A DNA stretch of 64,000 bases from positions 2,344,380 through 2,408,379 of the forward strand of contig NZ_HE978634.1 in NCBI RefSeq assembly GCF_000312045.1, given 5' to 3'. Position numbers and translations under genes: made by a program. The stretch is from Noviherbaspirillum massiliense JC206. GTDB lineage: Bacteria > Pseudomonadota > Gammaproteobacteria > Burkholderiales > Burkholderiaceae_D. The notes beneath the pieces are model-generated. The model did no database searches and was not told the DNA's origin. It saw nothing but the letters and a program-made list of their open reading frames with translations. Shown piece after piece: positions 26,575 to 36,309 of the stretch; position 1 is the stretch's first letter; each line of letters begins with the position of its first letter.

Positions 26575-28887
26575 TTAGCGATCCGCGACGGCATCCATCA
26601 CGCACAGCGCGGTCATGTTCACGATCCGGCGCACGGTGGCCGAAGGGGTGAGCACATGGACCGGCTTTGCGCATCCCAGCAGGATGGGGCCGATTGCAAT
26701 GCCGTTGCCGGCTGCCGTTTTCAACAGGTTGTAGGAAATGTTGGCGGCATCGATGTTCGGCAGGACCAGCAGGTTGGCATCGCGCTTGAGCGGTGAATCC
26801 GGCATCTGCGATTTCAGCAGCGCAGGGTCGAGCGCGGTGTCGCCATGCATCTCGCCATCGATTTCCAGCTCGGGAGCCCGTGCACGGATGATCTCGAGCG
26901 CAGCGCGCATCTTTTTCGCCGACTCATTATTGGTCGTGCCGAAATTCGAATGTGAAAGCAGTGCAATCCTGGGCGGCACGCCAAAGCGACGCATCTCTTC
27001 GGCTGCCAAGATCGTGATCTCTGCCAGTTGCTCGGCCGTTGGATTCTCGTTGACGTGCGTATCAACCAGCACAATCTGGCGATCCGGCAGGATCAGCACA
27101 TTCATGGCGGCATACACGTTCACGCCTTCGCGCTTGCCGATCACCTGGTCGATGTATTTCAGGTGCAGTTCGGTCGTGCCGTAGGTGCCGCAAATCATGC
27201 CGTCGGCATCGCCCTTCTGAATCATCATCGCACCGATCAGGGTATGGCGGCGGCGCATTTCCAGCTTCGCATACTGCTCGCTGATGCCCTTGCGCCGGGT
27301 CATCGCCGCGTAAGTCTGCCAGTAATCGCGATAGCGCGGATCGAATTCCGGATTGATAACCGTGAAGTCAACGTCGGGTTTCAGACGCAAGCCGAATTTT
27401 TCGATGCGCTTGGCCAGTACTGCCGGCCGACCGACCAGGATGGGTGTGGCGAGCCGTTCATCAACCACCACCTGGACTGCGCGCAGCACGCGCTCTTCTT
27501 CCGCTTCGGCGAAGACGATGCGTTTCCGTTCAGGCGCGGCCTTTTTGGCGATCTGGAACACCGGCCGCATGAAGCTGCCGCTGCGGTAGACGAATTGCTG
27601 CAGGTGATCGACATAGGCTTCCATGTCCGGGATCGGACGCAATGCGACGCCGGACTCCTGTGCGGCTTTAGCGACCGCAGGTGCGATCTTGCTCATCAGG
27701 CGCGGATCGAAAGGCTTCGGAATGATGTATTCAGGGCCGAACGACAGATTACTGATGCCATATGCGGTGGCGACGATGTCGGATTGCTCCGCCTGCGCCA
27801 GGTCGGCAATCGCATGCACGGTGGCGATTTCCATCTGGCGCGTGATGGTGGTAGCACCGGAATCGAGCGCACCGCGGAAAATGTAGGGGAAGCACAGGAC
27901 ATTGTTGACCTGGTTCGGATAGTCGGTGCGGCCGGTCGCGATCACGGCATCGTCGCGCACCGCCCTGACCTCTTCCGGCAGGATTTCCGGTGTCGGGTTT
28001 GCCAGCGCGAGAATCAGTGGACGGGCTGCCATGGTCTTGACCATTTCGGGTTTCAGCACGCCGCCGGCGGACAAGCCAAGGAAAATATCGGCATTGGGAA
28101 TCACTTCAGCCAGTGTGCGGGCAGCGGTGTCCTGCGCAAAGCGTTCCTTGTCCGGATCCATCAGTTCGGCGCGGCCCTTGTACACGACGCCAGCCAGGTC
28201 GGTGACGAAAATGTTCTCGATCGGGAAGCCAAGGTCGACGATCAGGTCCAGGCAGGCGAGTGCCGCTGCACCCGCGCCGGATACCACCAGCTTGCATTCC
28301 TTGATGTTCTTGCCGACGACCTTCAGGCCGTTGAGGATGGCTGCGCCGACGATGATCGCCGTGCCATGCTGGTCATCGTGGAAGACCGGGATTTTCATCC
28401 GCTCGCGCAGCTTGCGCTCGATGTAGAAGCATTCCGGCGCCTTGATGTCTTCCAGGTTGATGCCGCCGAAGGTCGGCTCCAGCGAAGCGATGATGTCGCA
28501 CAGCTTGTCCGGATCGTTTTCGTTGATCTCGATATCGAATACGTCGATGCCGGCGAATTTCTTGAACAGGACGCCCTTGCCTTCCATGACCGGCTTGGAT
28601 GCCAGCGAACCGATATTGCCAAGGCCGAGTACAGCGGTGCCGTTGGTAATGACACCGATCAGGTTGCCTCGGGCGGTGTAGCGGAAGGCATTGGCGGGGT
28701 CGGTGACGATTTCTTCACAGGCAGCGGCTACGCCCGGCGAATAGGCCAGGGCAAGGTCGCGCTGGTGGGTAAGCTGCTTGGTGGGAGTGACGCTGATTTT
28801 CCCCGGCGTCGGAAACTCGTGGTATTCAAGCGCCGCCTGGCGCAATTGCTGCCGAATTTCTTCTTTTCGGTCGATAGGGGATTTCAT
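26575..28887 (-). CDS. maeB: NADP-dependent malic enzyme with phosphotransacetylase-like domain
   Basis: About 770 aa, the usual long MaeB. The N-terminal malic enzyme (1-430) has [51 protein letters not shown] and the NAD(P) motif [15 protein letters not shown]. The C-terminal half (430-770) is a PTA_PTB domain ([43 protein letters not shown]) that is regulatory, sensing acetyl-CoA or acetyl-phosphate, rather than catalytic. It decarboxylates malate to pyruvate with NADPH formation. The start [14 protein letters not shown] follows GAGGAGGGCC. Confidence 0.94.
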   Translation of the reverse strand: MKSPIDRKEEIRQQLRQAALEYHEFPTPGKISVTPTKQLTHQRDLALAYSPGVAAACEEIVTDPANAFRYTARGNLIGVITNGTAVLGLGNIGSLASKPVMEGKGVLFKKFAGIDVFDIEINENDPDKLCDIIASLEPTFGGINLEDIKAPECFYIERKLRERMKIPVFHDDQHGTAIIVGAAILNGLKVVGKNIKECKLVVSGAGAAALACLDLIVDLGFPIENIFVTDLAGVVYKGRAELMDPDKERFAQDTAARTLAEVIPNADIFLGLSAGGVLKPEMVKTMAARPLILALANPTPEILPEEVRAVRDDAVIATGRTDYPNQVNNVLCFPYIFRGALDSGATTITRQMEIATVHAIADLAQAEQSDIVATAYGISNLSFGPEYIIPKPFDPRLMSKIAPAVAKAAQESGVALRPIPDMEAYVDHLQQFVYRSGSFMRPVFQIAKKAAPERKRIVFAEAEEERVLRAVQVVVDERLATPILVGRPAVLAKRIEKFGLRLKPDVDFTVINPEFDPRYRDYWQTYAAMTRRKGISEQYAKLEMRRRHTLIGAMMIQKGDADGMICGTYGTTELHLKYIDQVIGKREGVNVYAAMNVLILPDRQIVLVDTHVNENPTAEQLAEITILAAEEMRRFGVPPRIALLSHSNFGTTNNESAKKMRAALEIIRARAPELEIDGEMHGDTALDPALLKSQMPDSPLKRDANLLVLPNIDAANISYNLLKTAAGNGIAIGPILLGCAKPVHVLTPSATVRRIVNMTALCVMDAVADR

Positions 28888-29030
28888 TTCTGCGGCCCTC
28901 CTCAATCACTTGCGGGAAAGCCTCGGATTCTAGCAGAGCGAAAAAGTGGCAATCGTAAGTATTTGTTCTAGGTGCAGGTGACTAAAAATATTAAATCTTG
29001 GAAATAAATAAACTATTTCATATTTTTTCA

Positions 29031-29071
29031 GATTAAATTCATCATGAAATCTATTGATTTCATTTAATCAA
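29031..29071. promoter_or_regulatory. Nested palindrome upstream of the rubrerythrin operon (putative operator)
   Basis: In an AT-rich stretch 90 bases before the rubrerythrin ATG, ATGAAATC (29044-29051) faces GATTTCAT (29056-29063) and, outside them, GATTAAAT (29031-29038) faces ATTTAATC (29062-29069). A further TTGATT-N6-AATCAA (29054-29071) overlaps. No such repeats occur in the neighbouring coding DNA. It does not fit the OxyR spacing or a normal FNR box (N4), so the regulator is unknown. The whole 28888-29160 gap is AT-rich and holds no gene. Confidence 0.5.
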
Positions 29072-29160
29072 TCAATTTATTCGATTTATGAATGAAGACT
29101 ATGATTTCTTCCAAATCGATTTACTAAATAGATAGACATTCTCAATAACAGGAGCGAAAC

Positions 29161-29637
29161 ATGGCAGACAAGAATTCCGTGACCATCGAAAACATTGAAT
29201 CCGCTTTTGCCGGCGAGGCGATGGCCCACATCAAATACCGTTATTTCGCGAAGATCGCGCGGGAAGCAGGCGCTGAAGAAGTCGCGAAGATTTTCGAGGA
29301 AACCGCGGAACAGGAAGTGATGCATGCCTTCGGCCATCTCGACCTGCTGTATCCGAAAGCGAAAATGACCCCGGCCAAAGCACTCGAGATCGCGATCGAA
29401 GGCGAGACCTACGAATACACGGAAATGTATCCGAAGTTCCGCCACCTTGCGGTTCAGGAAGGCAATCAGGCCGCAGTTGCCGAGTTCGACGGACAGATCG
29501 CCGAATCGAAAGAACATGCCGCCGCCTTCAAGCGCACTCTGGAAATGGCCGCCAAGCGCTTTGCCGCCCTCACCAAGGTGGAAGAGCGTCACGCCAACCA
29601 GTATCGCGCCGTGCTAGCCGCAACCCAGAAGGCGTGA
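29161..29637 (+). CDS. Rubrerythrin lacking its own rubredoxin domain
   Basis: 158 aa, the ferritin-like di-iron four-helix domain only. Ligand motifs are EAMAHIKYRYFA (Glu19), EETAEQEVMHA (Glu52-x2-His55), EGETYEYTEMYPKF (Glu85/Glu88 region) and ESKEH (115-119). Classic rubrerythrin has a C-terminal rubredoxin domain with two CxxC; here the protein ends (AVLAATQKA) and a separate rubredoxin gene follows 51 bases later. The role is peroxide reduction in the cytoplasm. The ribosome binding site is ACAGGAGCG. First gene of a three-gene operon with rubredoxin and its reductase. Confidence 0.9.
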   Translation: MADKNSVTIENIESAFAGEAMAHIKYRYFAKIAREAGAEEVAKIFEETAEQEVMHAFGHLDLLYPKAKMTPAKALEIAIEGETYEYTEMYPKFRHLAVQEGNQAAVAEFDGQIAESKEHAAAFKRTLEMAAKRFAALTKVEERHANQYRAVLAATQKA

Positions 29638-29688
29638 TCGCATTCGCACGCGTTTGGCAAGAATCAACCAACAAGGAAAAGGAACACC

Positions 29689-29853
29689 ATGAAGACCTAT
29701 CAATGCGTCGTTTGCGGTTTCATCTATGACGAGGCGGCAGGCATGCCGGAAGAAGGCATCGTCGCCGCCACGAAATGGGAAGACATTCCCGACGACTGGT
29801 CATGCCCTGACTGCGGTGTCGCCAAGGCAGATTTCGAGATGGTGGAAATCTGA
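29689..29853 (+). CDS. Rubredoxin
   Basis: 54 aa. [18 protein letters not shown] and [14 protein letters not shown] supply the two CxxCG knuckles that hold a single iron. The central IPDDWSCP is canonical. It carries electrons from the reductase encoded next to the rubrerythrin encoded just before. The ribosome binding site AAGGAAAAGGA is strong. Confidence 0.95.
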   Translation: MKTYQCVVCGFIYDEAAGMPEEGIVAATKWEDIPDDWSCPDCGVAKADFEMVEI

Positions 29854-29929
29854 TTGACCATGACCGGCGGCTGCTTCCTTCGAAACGCGGCCGTCGATAC
29901 GTCAATACAACCCCAATGAAGGGAGCACC

Positions 29930-31126
29930 ATGAAACCCGTCATCATCATCGGCAGCGGGCAGGCCGGCTACACCGTTGCGCGCGAATTTCGCAAGCTCGA
30001 CAAGACGACGCCCATGTTCATCATCACGGCCGATGACGGCGGCTTCTATGCGAAGCCGATGCTGTCCAATGCGTTCGCGCAAAACAAGCAGCCTGATCAG
30101 CTCGTCAACCAGACCGCCCTACAGATAGCCGTGCAGCTGGATGCACACATCATGACGGGAACGCGCGCCACCGGCATCGATACCAAAGACCAGCTGGTTG
30201 CGACCAGTGCCGGTTCATTCGCATATGGCAAGCTGGTCATCGCCGTCGGCGCCCAGCCGATTCGTCTCGCGATCGACGGCGATGCCGCCAGCGAAGTACT
30301 TTCGATCAATCACATTGCAGACTACGCGCACTTCCGCTCCCGCCTTACCGGGCAATCCCGCGTAACCATTCTCGGCGCAGGCCTGATCGGCTGCGAATTC
30401 GCGGATGACCTTGCCGGCGCGGGTCACGCCGTGACGCTGGTCGACCCAGGTCCGCTGCCGCTTTCTTCCCTAGCGGCTCCTGCACTTGCGCAGGGATTGC
30501 GCCATGCTTTGGAAGACAGGGGCGTGGCAATGCACCTCGGCACCACGGCAGCCCGCATCGACCGCAATACCGGCGGAATCAGGGTAGCGCTGGCCGACGG
30601 CTCGGTACTGGAAACCGACATCGTGCTGTCCGCCGTGAGACTGCGGCCGGACCTGCGGGTAGCACAGCAGGCAGGGCTTTCGACCAATCGCGGCATCCTC
30701 ATTGATGCATTCGGCCGCACAAGCGCAGCAAACGTGTATGCATTGGGCGACTGCGCGGAATACACGCTGCACGGCGAAACCCGCCCCATGCCATACATTG
30801 CGCCCCTGATGGCCGCCGCACGTGCAATCGCCCGCGCCCTCGCGGGCGAACATACCGCGATCGAGCTGAAGCCTTCGCCCGTCATTGTGAAAACACCGAG
30901 CTTTCCGCTGGCACTGCTGCCGCCCCCACCACATGCCCTGGCATCCGGATACTGGGAGACCAGCCTGGAAGAAGAGCGAATGATTTGCCGCTTCTACGAC
31001 CCTCGGGAAGTGATGACCGGATTCGGGCTGGCGCCGCAGGAAGCCACCCTGCGCCAGGAATTGCTTGCTGCCCTAGGAAAACCAAGGATTTCCGACTTGC
31101 AAAATCCGCAGACCCTGGCAGCGTAG
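29930..31126 (+). CDS. Rubredoxin-NAD(+) reductase (FAD-dependent)
   Basis: 398 aa, pyridine nucleotide-disulfide oxidoreductase fold without the redox disulfide. FAD motif VIIIGSGQAGYTVAREFRKL at the N-terminus, NAD motif VTILGAGLIGCEFADDLAGAG (about 145-165), and the second FAD motif TSAANVYALGDCAEY. Overall it resembles the rubredoxin reductases (RubB/AlkT/NorW group). It lies 76 bases after rubredoxin and completes an NAD(P)H-reductase-rubredoxin-rubrerythrin chain for peroxide reduction. Confidence 0.9.
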   Translation: MKPVIIIGSGQAGYTVAREFRKLDKTTPMFIITADDGGFYAKPMLSNAFAQNKQPDQLVNQTALQIAVQLDAHIMTGTRATGIDTKDQLVATSAGSFAYGKLVIAVGAQPIRLAIDGDAASEVLSINHIADYAHFRSRLTGQSRVTILGAGLIGCEFADDLAGAGHAVTLVDPGPLPLSSLAAPALAQGLRHALEDRGVAMHLGTTAARIDRNTGGIRVALADGSVLETDIVLSAVRLRPDLRVAQQAGLSTNRGILIDAFGRTSAANVYALGDCAEYTLHGETRPMPYIAPLMAAARAIARALAGEHTAIELKPSPVIVKTPSFPLALLPPPPHALASGYWETSLEEERMICRFYDPREVMTGFGLAPQEATLRQELLAALGKPRISDLQNPQTLAA

Positions 31127-31175
31127 GTAATGCATCATCCCGCTACGCGCTGTTGTCATTCGGTACAATCGCGGG

Positions 31176-32144
31176 ATGCTGTCCGAATTCGACCTGATCG
31201 CACGTTACTTTACCCGCCCCGCGCGCAATACCGAGCGTGTGGCACTGGGGGTGGGCGACGACTGCGCCCTGCTCATGCCGGCTGCCGGAATGCAGCTGGC
31301 GATTTCCACTGACATGCTGGTCGAGGGCCGGCACTTCTTTCCGAATGCCGATCCAGCCAAGCTGGGCCACAAATGCCTGGCGGTCAACCTGTCGGATCTG
31401 GCAGCAATGGGCGCGAAGCCGCTGGCTTTCACGCTCGCCCTTTCGCTGCCGGCGGCCGACCGCGAATGGCTGGCCGCTTTTTCGCAAGGCATGCTGCGCC
31501 TTGCCGATGCCCATCAGTGCGAACTGATAGGCGGTGACACCACCAAAGGTCCGCTCAACATCTGCATCACCATATTCGGCGAAGTCCCCGCCGGACAGGC
31601 TTTGCGCCGCGATGGGGCGCAGGCCGGGGACGATATCTGGGTATCCGGAACCTTGGGCGACGCGCGGCTGGCGCTTGCCGGCTACCGCCATGAAACCGCG
31701 CTCGACCAGGCCAGCCAGGAGGCCGCCAGCAAACGCATGCATGCGCCGACGCCGCGCGTCGAACTCGGCTTGGCGCTGCGCGGCATTGCCCATAGCGCAA
31801 TCGATATCTCGGATGGCCTGGTTGGTGACCTCGGACATATCCTCGATCGCTCCCGCGTCGGCGCAAGGCTCGAAGCAGACCGGCTTCCCGCCGGCACGAT
31901 ACTGGCACGGCAGGAACAGGACCTGCGGCGCCGCTTCACGCTTGCCGGTGGCGACGACTATGAATTGTGCTTCACTGCATCCCCTGCACGGCGGGACCAA
32001 GTGCTCGCCGCCGCGGCATCATGCGCAACGACCGTGACCCGTGTCGGACGCATCGAGCGGGGAAGTGGCTTGCGCATCGTGGATGCCAGCGGCAAGCCCA
32101 TCGATTTGCAACTTGCTTCCTTCGACCACTTCAAATCTTCATGA
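31176..32144 (+). CDS. thiL: Thiamine-monophosphate kinase
   Basis: 322 aa, standard ThiL length. MLSEFDLIARYFTRP, ALGVGDDCALL (Mg-binding Asp pair), ISTDMLVEGRHFF, AVNLSDLAAMGAKPLAF, LIGGDTTKGPL, DISDGLVGDLGHIL and FTLAGGDDYELCFT are all family motifs. It phosphorylates thiamine monophosphate to the diphosphate cofactor with ATP. Its stop overlaps the pgpA start (ATGA), a thiL-pgpA coupling common in proteobacteria. Confidence 0.95.
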   Translation: MLSEFDLIARYFTRPARNTERVALGVGDDCALLMPAAGMQLAISTDMLVEGRHFFPNADPAKLGHKCLAVNLSDLAAMGAKPLAFTLALSLPAADREWLAAFSQGMLRLADAHQCELIGGDTTKGPLNICITIFGEVPAGQALRRDGAQAGDDIWVSGTLGDARLALAGYRHETALDQASQEAASKRMHAPTPRVELGLALRGIAHSAIDISDGLVGDLGHILDRSRVGARLEADRLPAGTILARQEQDLRRRFTLAGGDDYELCFTASPARRDQVLAAAASCATTVTRVGRIERGSGLRIVDASGKPIDLQLASFDHFKSS

Positions 32145-32665
32145 ACACACCCGAACCCGGACAAGCCGCCCGCATCGGCCGGCCGAGCGCACGTTTCATG
32201 CTGGCCCAGCCCGCGCATCTGATCGCGCAAGGATTCGGCAGCGGCCTGTCGCCGATCGCGCCGGGCACCGCCGGCACGCTTCTCGCATGGCTGATCTTCA
32301 ACACTCTGTCAGTGCGCTGGCCGAGCGTATTTACCTCACTGAACTGGGCAATCATCATTGCGGCAGGCTTTGCCATCGGCATCTGGGCTTGCCACGAAAC
32401 CGGACGCGATCTCGGTGTTCCGGACCATGGCAGCATGGTCTGGGATGAAATTGTCGCGTTCTGGCTGGTCCTTCTGTTTCTGATGCCTGCCAGCTTCAGC
32501 ACGCAGCTCTGGGCATTTTTTTGGTTCCGCTTTTTCGATATGGTGAAGCCGCCGCCCATCCGGCATGTCGACCGCCGCTTCAAGGGCGGATTCGGCGTGA
32601 TGGCTGACGACATCGTTGCCGCGTTTTTCACGCTCCTGCTGTTTGCACTGTGGCGCGCGATTTGA
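32141..32665 (+). CDS. pgpA: Phosphatidylglycerophosphatase A
   Basis: 174 aa integral membrane protein. FGSGLSPIAPGTAGTLLAW at the N-terminus and DHGSMVWDEIVAFW plus RFFDMVKPPPIRHVDRRFKG are the PgpA signature, including the acidic residues of the active site. It dephosphorylates phosphatidylglycerophosphate to phosphatidylglycerol. The ATG overlaps the thiL stop by ATGA. Confidence 0.94.
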   Translation: MNTPEPGQAARIGRPSARFMLAQPAHLIAQGFGSGLSPIAPGTAGTLLAWLIFNTLSVRWPSVFTSLNWAIIIAAGFAIGIWACHETGRDLGVPDHGSMVWDEIVAFWLVLLFLMPASFSTQLWAFFWFRFFDMVKPPPIRHVDRRFKGGFGVMADDIVAAFFTLLLFALWRAI

Positions 32666-32776
32666 CGCCCGGCCGGCATGACTCCTGAGTGGCGTCAAAT
32701 CCAGGCGGAAAATCATCTCCCGTCCGGACTGGAATTGGTTTAGTGTTGCTTCATGCAACCATAATCGGGGAAAGAC

Positions 32777-33262
32777 ATGGAAGACATCCTTGAACTGGCG
32801 AGGCGCGCAGGCCGTGCACTGCAGGAAAGAGGCTTGCTGCTGGCAACCGCGGAATCCTGTACCGGTGGCGGGGTGGCCCACGCCATCACGGAAATCGCCG
32901 GCTCGTCGGAATGGTTCGACTGCGGTTTCGTCACTTATTCCAATGCATCGAAAACCGAGCTGCTGGATGTACCGGCTGCGATGATCGCGCAGTTCGGCGC
33001 CGTCAGCGAAGAAGTGGCTGGGGCGATGGCGGAAGGCGCGCTCGCCAACAGCAACGCGCATGTCGCGCTGTCGACCACCGGCATCGCCGGCCCCGGTGGC
33101 GCTGTCCCGGGAAAGCCGGTGGGCACCGTGTGCTTCGGCTGGTCCCGCGACGAGCGCACCTATACCGAACGCCTCGTATTTTCCGGCGACCGCCAGGCAG
33201 TGCGGGAGCAAACCGTGGTTCATGCATTGCAAGGCTTGCTGCGCCTGCTGGAGCACGCCTGA
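32777..33262 (+). CDS. pncC: Nicotinamide-nucleotide amidohydrolase (CinA C-terminal domain family)
   Basis: 161 aa, the stand-alone CinA_C form. ATAESCTGGGVAHAITEIAG, FVTYSNASKTELLDV, GAVSEEVAGAMAEGAL and TTGIAGPGGAVPGKPVGTV are the family motifs; the Ser in ESCTGG is the catalytic residue of PncC. It recycles nicotinamide mononucleotide to nicotinate mononucleotide. Ribosome binding site GGGGAAAG. Convergent with pyrF. Confidence 0.92.
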   Translation: MEDILELARRAGRALQERGLLLATAESCTGGGVAHAITEIAGSSEWFDCGFVTYSNASKTELLDVPAAMIAQFGAVSEEVAGAMAEGALANSNAHVALSTTGIAGPGGAVPGKPVGTVCFGWSRDERTYTERLVFSGDRQAVREQTVVHALQGLLRLLEHA

Positions 33263-33330
33263 GACCGCACCCGCGCGTGCACCGTTCGTCCTTCAGTATG
33301 CGGGGCGGCCGGGCATAAGCGCCCTATTCC

Positions 33331-34158
33331 TCATCCGCGGAAGCGATTGATCGCATCACGCGTTTCAATCGCCGCGCGCCGCGCTGCGGCAGCAAAATCC
33401 TCGCCTTTCTGCTCATCGGTCTTCGCGTACAGGATGGCTCGCGATGAATTGATCATCATGCCGCTGCCATTGGCGGTCCTGCCTGCGGCCACGGTTGCCT
33501 GCACATCGCCTCCCTGTGCGCCGATTCCCGGAATCAGCAGAGGCATGTCGCCGACGATGGCGCGCACCTGTGCGATCTCGGCAGGAAAAGTCGCCCCGAC
33601 CACCAGGCCGCACTGGCCATTCGTGTTCCATTTTTCGGCAACCAGCCGCGCCACATGCTGGTATAGCGGCTTGCCCTCGACGTTCAGGAACTGCAGGTCC
33701 GACCCGCCAGGATTGGAAGTGCGACACAAGACGATTGCACCGCGATCTTTCCACTCCAGATAAGGCGCCACCGAATCGAAACCCATGTAGGGATTGACCG
33801 TCACCGCATCGGCGCCATAACGCTCGAAGGCTTCGCGCGCATATTGCTCAGCGGTGGCGCCAATGTCACCGCGCTTTGCGTCGAGCACGACCGGGAGCGC
33901 CGGGTAAGTTTCGCGCAGATAGCGGCAAATGGCTTCGAGCTGGTCTTCGGCGCGCAGCGCGGCAAAATAGGCGATCTGCGGCTTGAAAGCGCAGGCAATG
34001 TCGGCAGTCGCATCGATGATCGACTTGCAAAAGCGGAAGATAGCGTCCGGCTGGCCTTGCAGATGGGCAGGAAATCTTGCGATGTCGGGATCCAGCCCCA
34101 CGCACAGCAGCGAATTACTTGCCTTCCAGGCGGCGGCCAGCTTGTCGATGAAAGTCAC
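33331..34158 (-). CDS. pyrF: Orotidine 5'-phosphate decarboxylase (type 2)
   Basis: 275 aa, the longer type 2 form typical of betaproteobacteria, actinobacteria and mycobacteria. [13 protein letters not shown] at the N-terminus, [18 protein letters not shown] (catalytic Lys and Asp), [15 protein letters not shown] and [12 protein letters not shown]. It makes UMP in the last step of pyrimidine synthesis. Single gene; upstream of it the divergent lemA gene starts. Confidence 0.95.
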   Translation of the reverse strand: MTFIDKLAAAWKASNSLLCVGLDPDIARFPAHLQGQPDAIFRFCKSIIDATADIACAFKPQIAYFAALRAEDQLEAICRYLRETYPALPVVLDAKRGDIGATAEQYAREAFERYGADAVTVNPYMGFDSVAPYLEWKDRGAIVLCRTSNPGGSDLQFLNVEGKPLYQHVARLVAEKWNTNGQCGLVVGATFPAEIAQVRAIVGDMPLLIPGIGAQGGDVQATVAAGRTANGSGMMINSSRAILYAKTDEQKGEDFAAAARRAAIETRDAINRFRG

Positions 34159-34344
34159 GAAAAATAACCTCTAGATGTCAGACAAGACGCATTGTAACTT
34201 GCCATGCTATCGTCCCGGCGGAGCTTCTGCAGCCTCGGATACTGATTCGAGTTAGAGCGACAGTTGAAAGCGGTGATATGCGTCCATAGATAATTTGCAC
34301 CTCGTGCTTAGTCTTCGGGAACATCTTTATCAAAGGAAATTCTG

Positions 34345-34938
34345 ATGAAAACATGGCTGAAATGGTTTTCAATCGTCGCATTTGTATCGATGCTGAGCGC
34401 CTGCGGCTACAACGAATTCCAGGCAAAGGATGAACAGGTCAAGGCCGCCTGGAGCGAAGTCGTCAACCAGTATCAGCGCCGCGCCGATCTGATTCCCAAC
34501 CTGGTCAATACCGTAAAGGGTTATGCCTCCCACGAAAGAGAAACCCTGGAAGCGGTGACCCGAGCCCGCGCTGCGGCGACCAGTTTCCAGATTACGCCGG
34601 AAGTGCTGAACAATCCGGAAGCATTCCAGAAATTCCAGCAGGTGCAGGGCGAGTTGACTTCCGCCCTCTCGCGCCTGATGGCGGTATCGGAAAATTATCC
34701 GCAACTGAAGGCCGACACCAGCTTCCGCGATCTCCAGTCGCAACTTGAAGGGACGGAAAACCGGATTACCGTTGCCCGCCAGCGCTATATCAAGGCGGTC
34801 CAGGAGTACAACGTCCTCGCGCGCAGCTTTCCGACCAACCTGACAGCCATGGTGTTTCATTATGAAGTGAAACCTTCCTTCACGGTGGAGAATGAGCGAG
34901 GGATTTCGAACGCGCCCACAGTCAATTTCGGCAAGTAA
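34345..34938 (+). CDS. lemA: LemA family protein
   Basis: 197 aa. The N-terminus is a membrane anchor/lipoprotein-like signal (WFSIVAFVSMLSACGYNEF, with lipobox LSAC). The LemA fold follows: NEFQAKDEQVKAAWSEVVNQ, RRADLIPNLVNTVKGYASHE, ALSRLMAVSENYPQLKAD, FRDLQSQLEGTENRITVARQ, YNVLARSFPTNL. LemA proteins are helical envelope proteins of unclear function. The gene starts a three-gene run with two TPM-domain proteins (15 bases to the next) and faces the protease genes at 36.3-40.4 kb. Confidence 0.93.
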   Translation: MKTWLKWFSIVAFVSMLSACGYNEFQAKDEQVKAAWSEVVNQYQRRADLIPNLVNTVKGYASHERETLEAVTRARAAATSFQITPEVLNNPEAFQKFQQVQGELTSALSRLMAVSENYPQLKADTSFRDLQSQLEGTENRITVARQRYIKAVQEYNVLARSFPTNLTAMVFHYEVKPSFTVENERGISNAPTVNFGK

Positions 34939-34953
34939 GCTGCCGTCCGCGGG

Positions 34954-35769
34954 ATGAACATCGTGCGCAGCCTGATCACCCTGCTTGCGGCGCTGTGGCT
35001 TGCAACTGCCGGCGCACAGGATTTCGTTCCGGTACCGAAGTTGAACGCGCGTGTAACCGACCTCGCCGGCATGCTCGCCCCTGCCCAGCGCGCAACGCTG
35101 GAAAACGTTCTAAAGGATTACGAAGCGCGCACCGGGAACCAGATTGCCATCCTCCTCGTCAACAGCACCGCGCCGGAAGCGATCGAGCAGTACAGCATCC
35201 GCGTGACCGATGAATGGAAGCTCGGCCGCCAGGGCATCGATGACGGAGTGCTGCTGCTGGTGGCCAAGGACAATCCTCCTGCGCTACGCCGCCTGCGCAT
35301 TGAAGCGGGACGCGGCGTGCAGGGCGTGCTCACCGATGCTCAGTCCAAGCGCATCCTGCAGGACGTGATCGCCCCGCATTTCCGCCAGAATGATTTTTAT
35401 GGCGGATTGAGCGCCGGTGTGTCGGCCATTACCACCCTCCTCGACAGGGAACAGTTCCCGGCACCCGGGCGCAAGCCCGAGCCACAGGAGGAGCCGGATA
35501 CGGCCGGCGCCTCGCTCTTTCCCTTCCTGGTGTTCGCCCTGATTTTCATCTTCATCCTCGCGTCGCGTGCCCGCTCGCCGCGCAACCGGCTTGGCCATGC
35601 TGGCTGGGGCCGTTCCGCCCCCGGCGTCATCCTTGGCGGTGGTTTCGGCAGTGGCGGCTTCGGGAGCGGATACGGAGGATTCGGTGGGTCGCGCGGGGGG
35701 GGATTTGGCGGAGGATTCTCCGGCGGTGGCGGCAGTTTCGATGGCGGCGGCGCATCGGGGAACTGGTGA
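34954..35769 (+). CDS. TPM domain-containing protein (YgcG-like), Gly-rich tail
   Basis: 271 aa. Signal peptide (1-22, LAALWLATAGAQD), TPM domain about 30-165 (VTDLAGMLAPAQRATLENVL, NQIAILLVNSTAP, IDDGVLLLVAKDN, RIEAGRGVQGVLTD), one transmembrane helix about 185-203 (LFPFLVFALIFIFILAS), then a cytoplasmic tail rich in Gly, Ser and Phe (GGGFGSGGFGSGYGG repeats). The layout is typical of the LemA-associated TPM proteins. It is translationally coupled to the next TPM gene (TGATG). Confidence 0.9.
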   Translation: MNIVRSLITLLAALWLATAGAQDFVPVPKLNARVTDLAGMLAPAQRATLENVLKDYEARTGNQIAILLVNSTAPEAIEQYSIRVTDEWKLGRQGIDDGVLLLVAKDNPPALRRLRIEAGRGVQGVLTDAQSKRILQDVIAPHFRQNDFYGGLSAGVSAITTLLDREQFPAPGRKPEPQEEPDTAGASLFPFLVFALIFIFILASRARSPRNRLGHAGWGRSAPGVILGGGFGSGGFGSGYGGFGGSRGGGFGGGFSGGGGSFDGGGASGNW

Positions 35770-36269
35770 TGAAAACGATATCCCGTCTGCTCAGGCATCT
35801 CTGCACGAACTCCCGCTCCGGACAGCGGGCCTTTCCTGCACCAACGCTGAAGGCCATCGAAGCCGCTATCGCCGAAGGCGAAACGCGACACCGCGCTGAA
35901 GTTCGTCTGATCATTGAAGCCGCGCTGAATGCCCAGGCCGTACTGGGCGGCATGACAGCACGCGAACGCGCGCGCGAGCTCTTTGCACATTACCGGATCT
36001 GGGATACCGAGGAAAACTGCGGCGTGCTCGTCTACATCAATCTTGCAGACCATCAGGTGGAAATTGTGGCCGACCGCGGAGTCGGGCGGGCAATCGCGGC
36101 CAACGACTGGCAGGGGATCTGCCGAATGATGACAGCCGGATTCGCCCGCGGCGACTTTCACCACAGCGTGCTTTCGGCGCTCGGCCATCTGCACGATTTG
36201 CTGGCGGCTCATTTTCCGGATGACGGATCAAGCCGCAACCAGCTTCCTGATCGGCCTGTGATCCTGTAG
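35769..36269 (+). CDS. TPM domain-containing protein, short form
   Basis: 166 aa. The TPM-like domain spans about 20-160 (AIAEGETRHRAEVRLIIEAAL, RARELFAHYRIWDTEENCGVLVYINLADHQVEIVADRGVG, FHHSVLSALGHLHDLLAAHF). There is no signal peptide or membrane helix, unlike its upstream paralogue, so it is probably cytoplasmic or peripheral. The ATG overlaps the previous stop (TGATG). A GC-rich hairpin without a T-run at 36271-36287 lies just beyond the stop. Confidence 0.85.
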   Translation: MKTISRLLRHLCTNSRSGQRAFPAPTLKAIEAAIAEGETRHRAEVRLIIEAALNAQAVLGGMTARERARELFAHYRIWDTEENCGVLVYINLADHQVEIVADRGVGRAIAANDWQGICRMMTAGFARGDFHHSVLSALGHLHDLLAAHFPDDGSSRNQLPDRPVIL

Positions 36270-36309
36270 CGTCCCGCAGTGCGGGACCAGTTGGAAGCAG
36301 GCTTTCCGT

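Noticed and set aside
27028..28971. A 647-codon open frame antisense to maeB
   Set aside because: Antisense shadow caused by high third-position GC; the sense strand has all malic enzyme motifs.
32740..32765. Small hairpin GTTGC-TTCAT-GCAAC beside a CATAAT box before pncC
   Set aside because: A start point set by this -10 would leave about five bases before the ATG and cut into the ribosome binding site, so it is probably not the pncC promoter.
35640..35760. Glycine-rich repeats at the end of the first TPM protein
   Set aside because: Such tails are common in LemA-associated TPM proteins and do not indicate a separate element.
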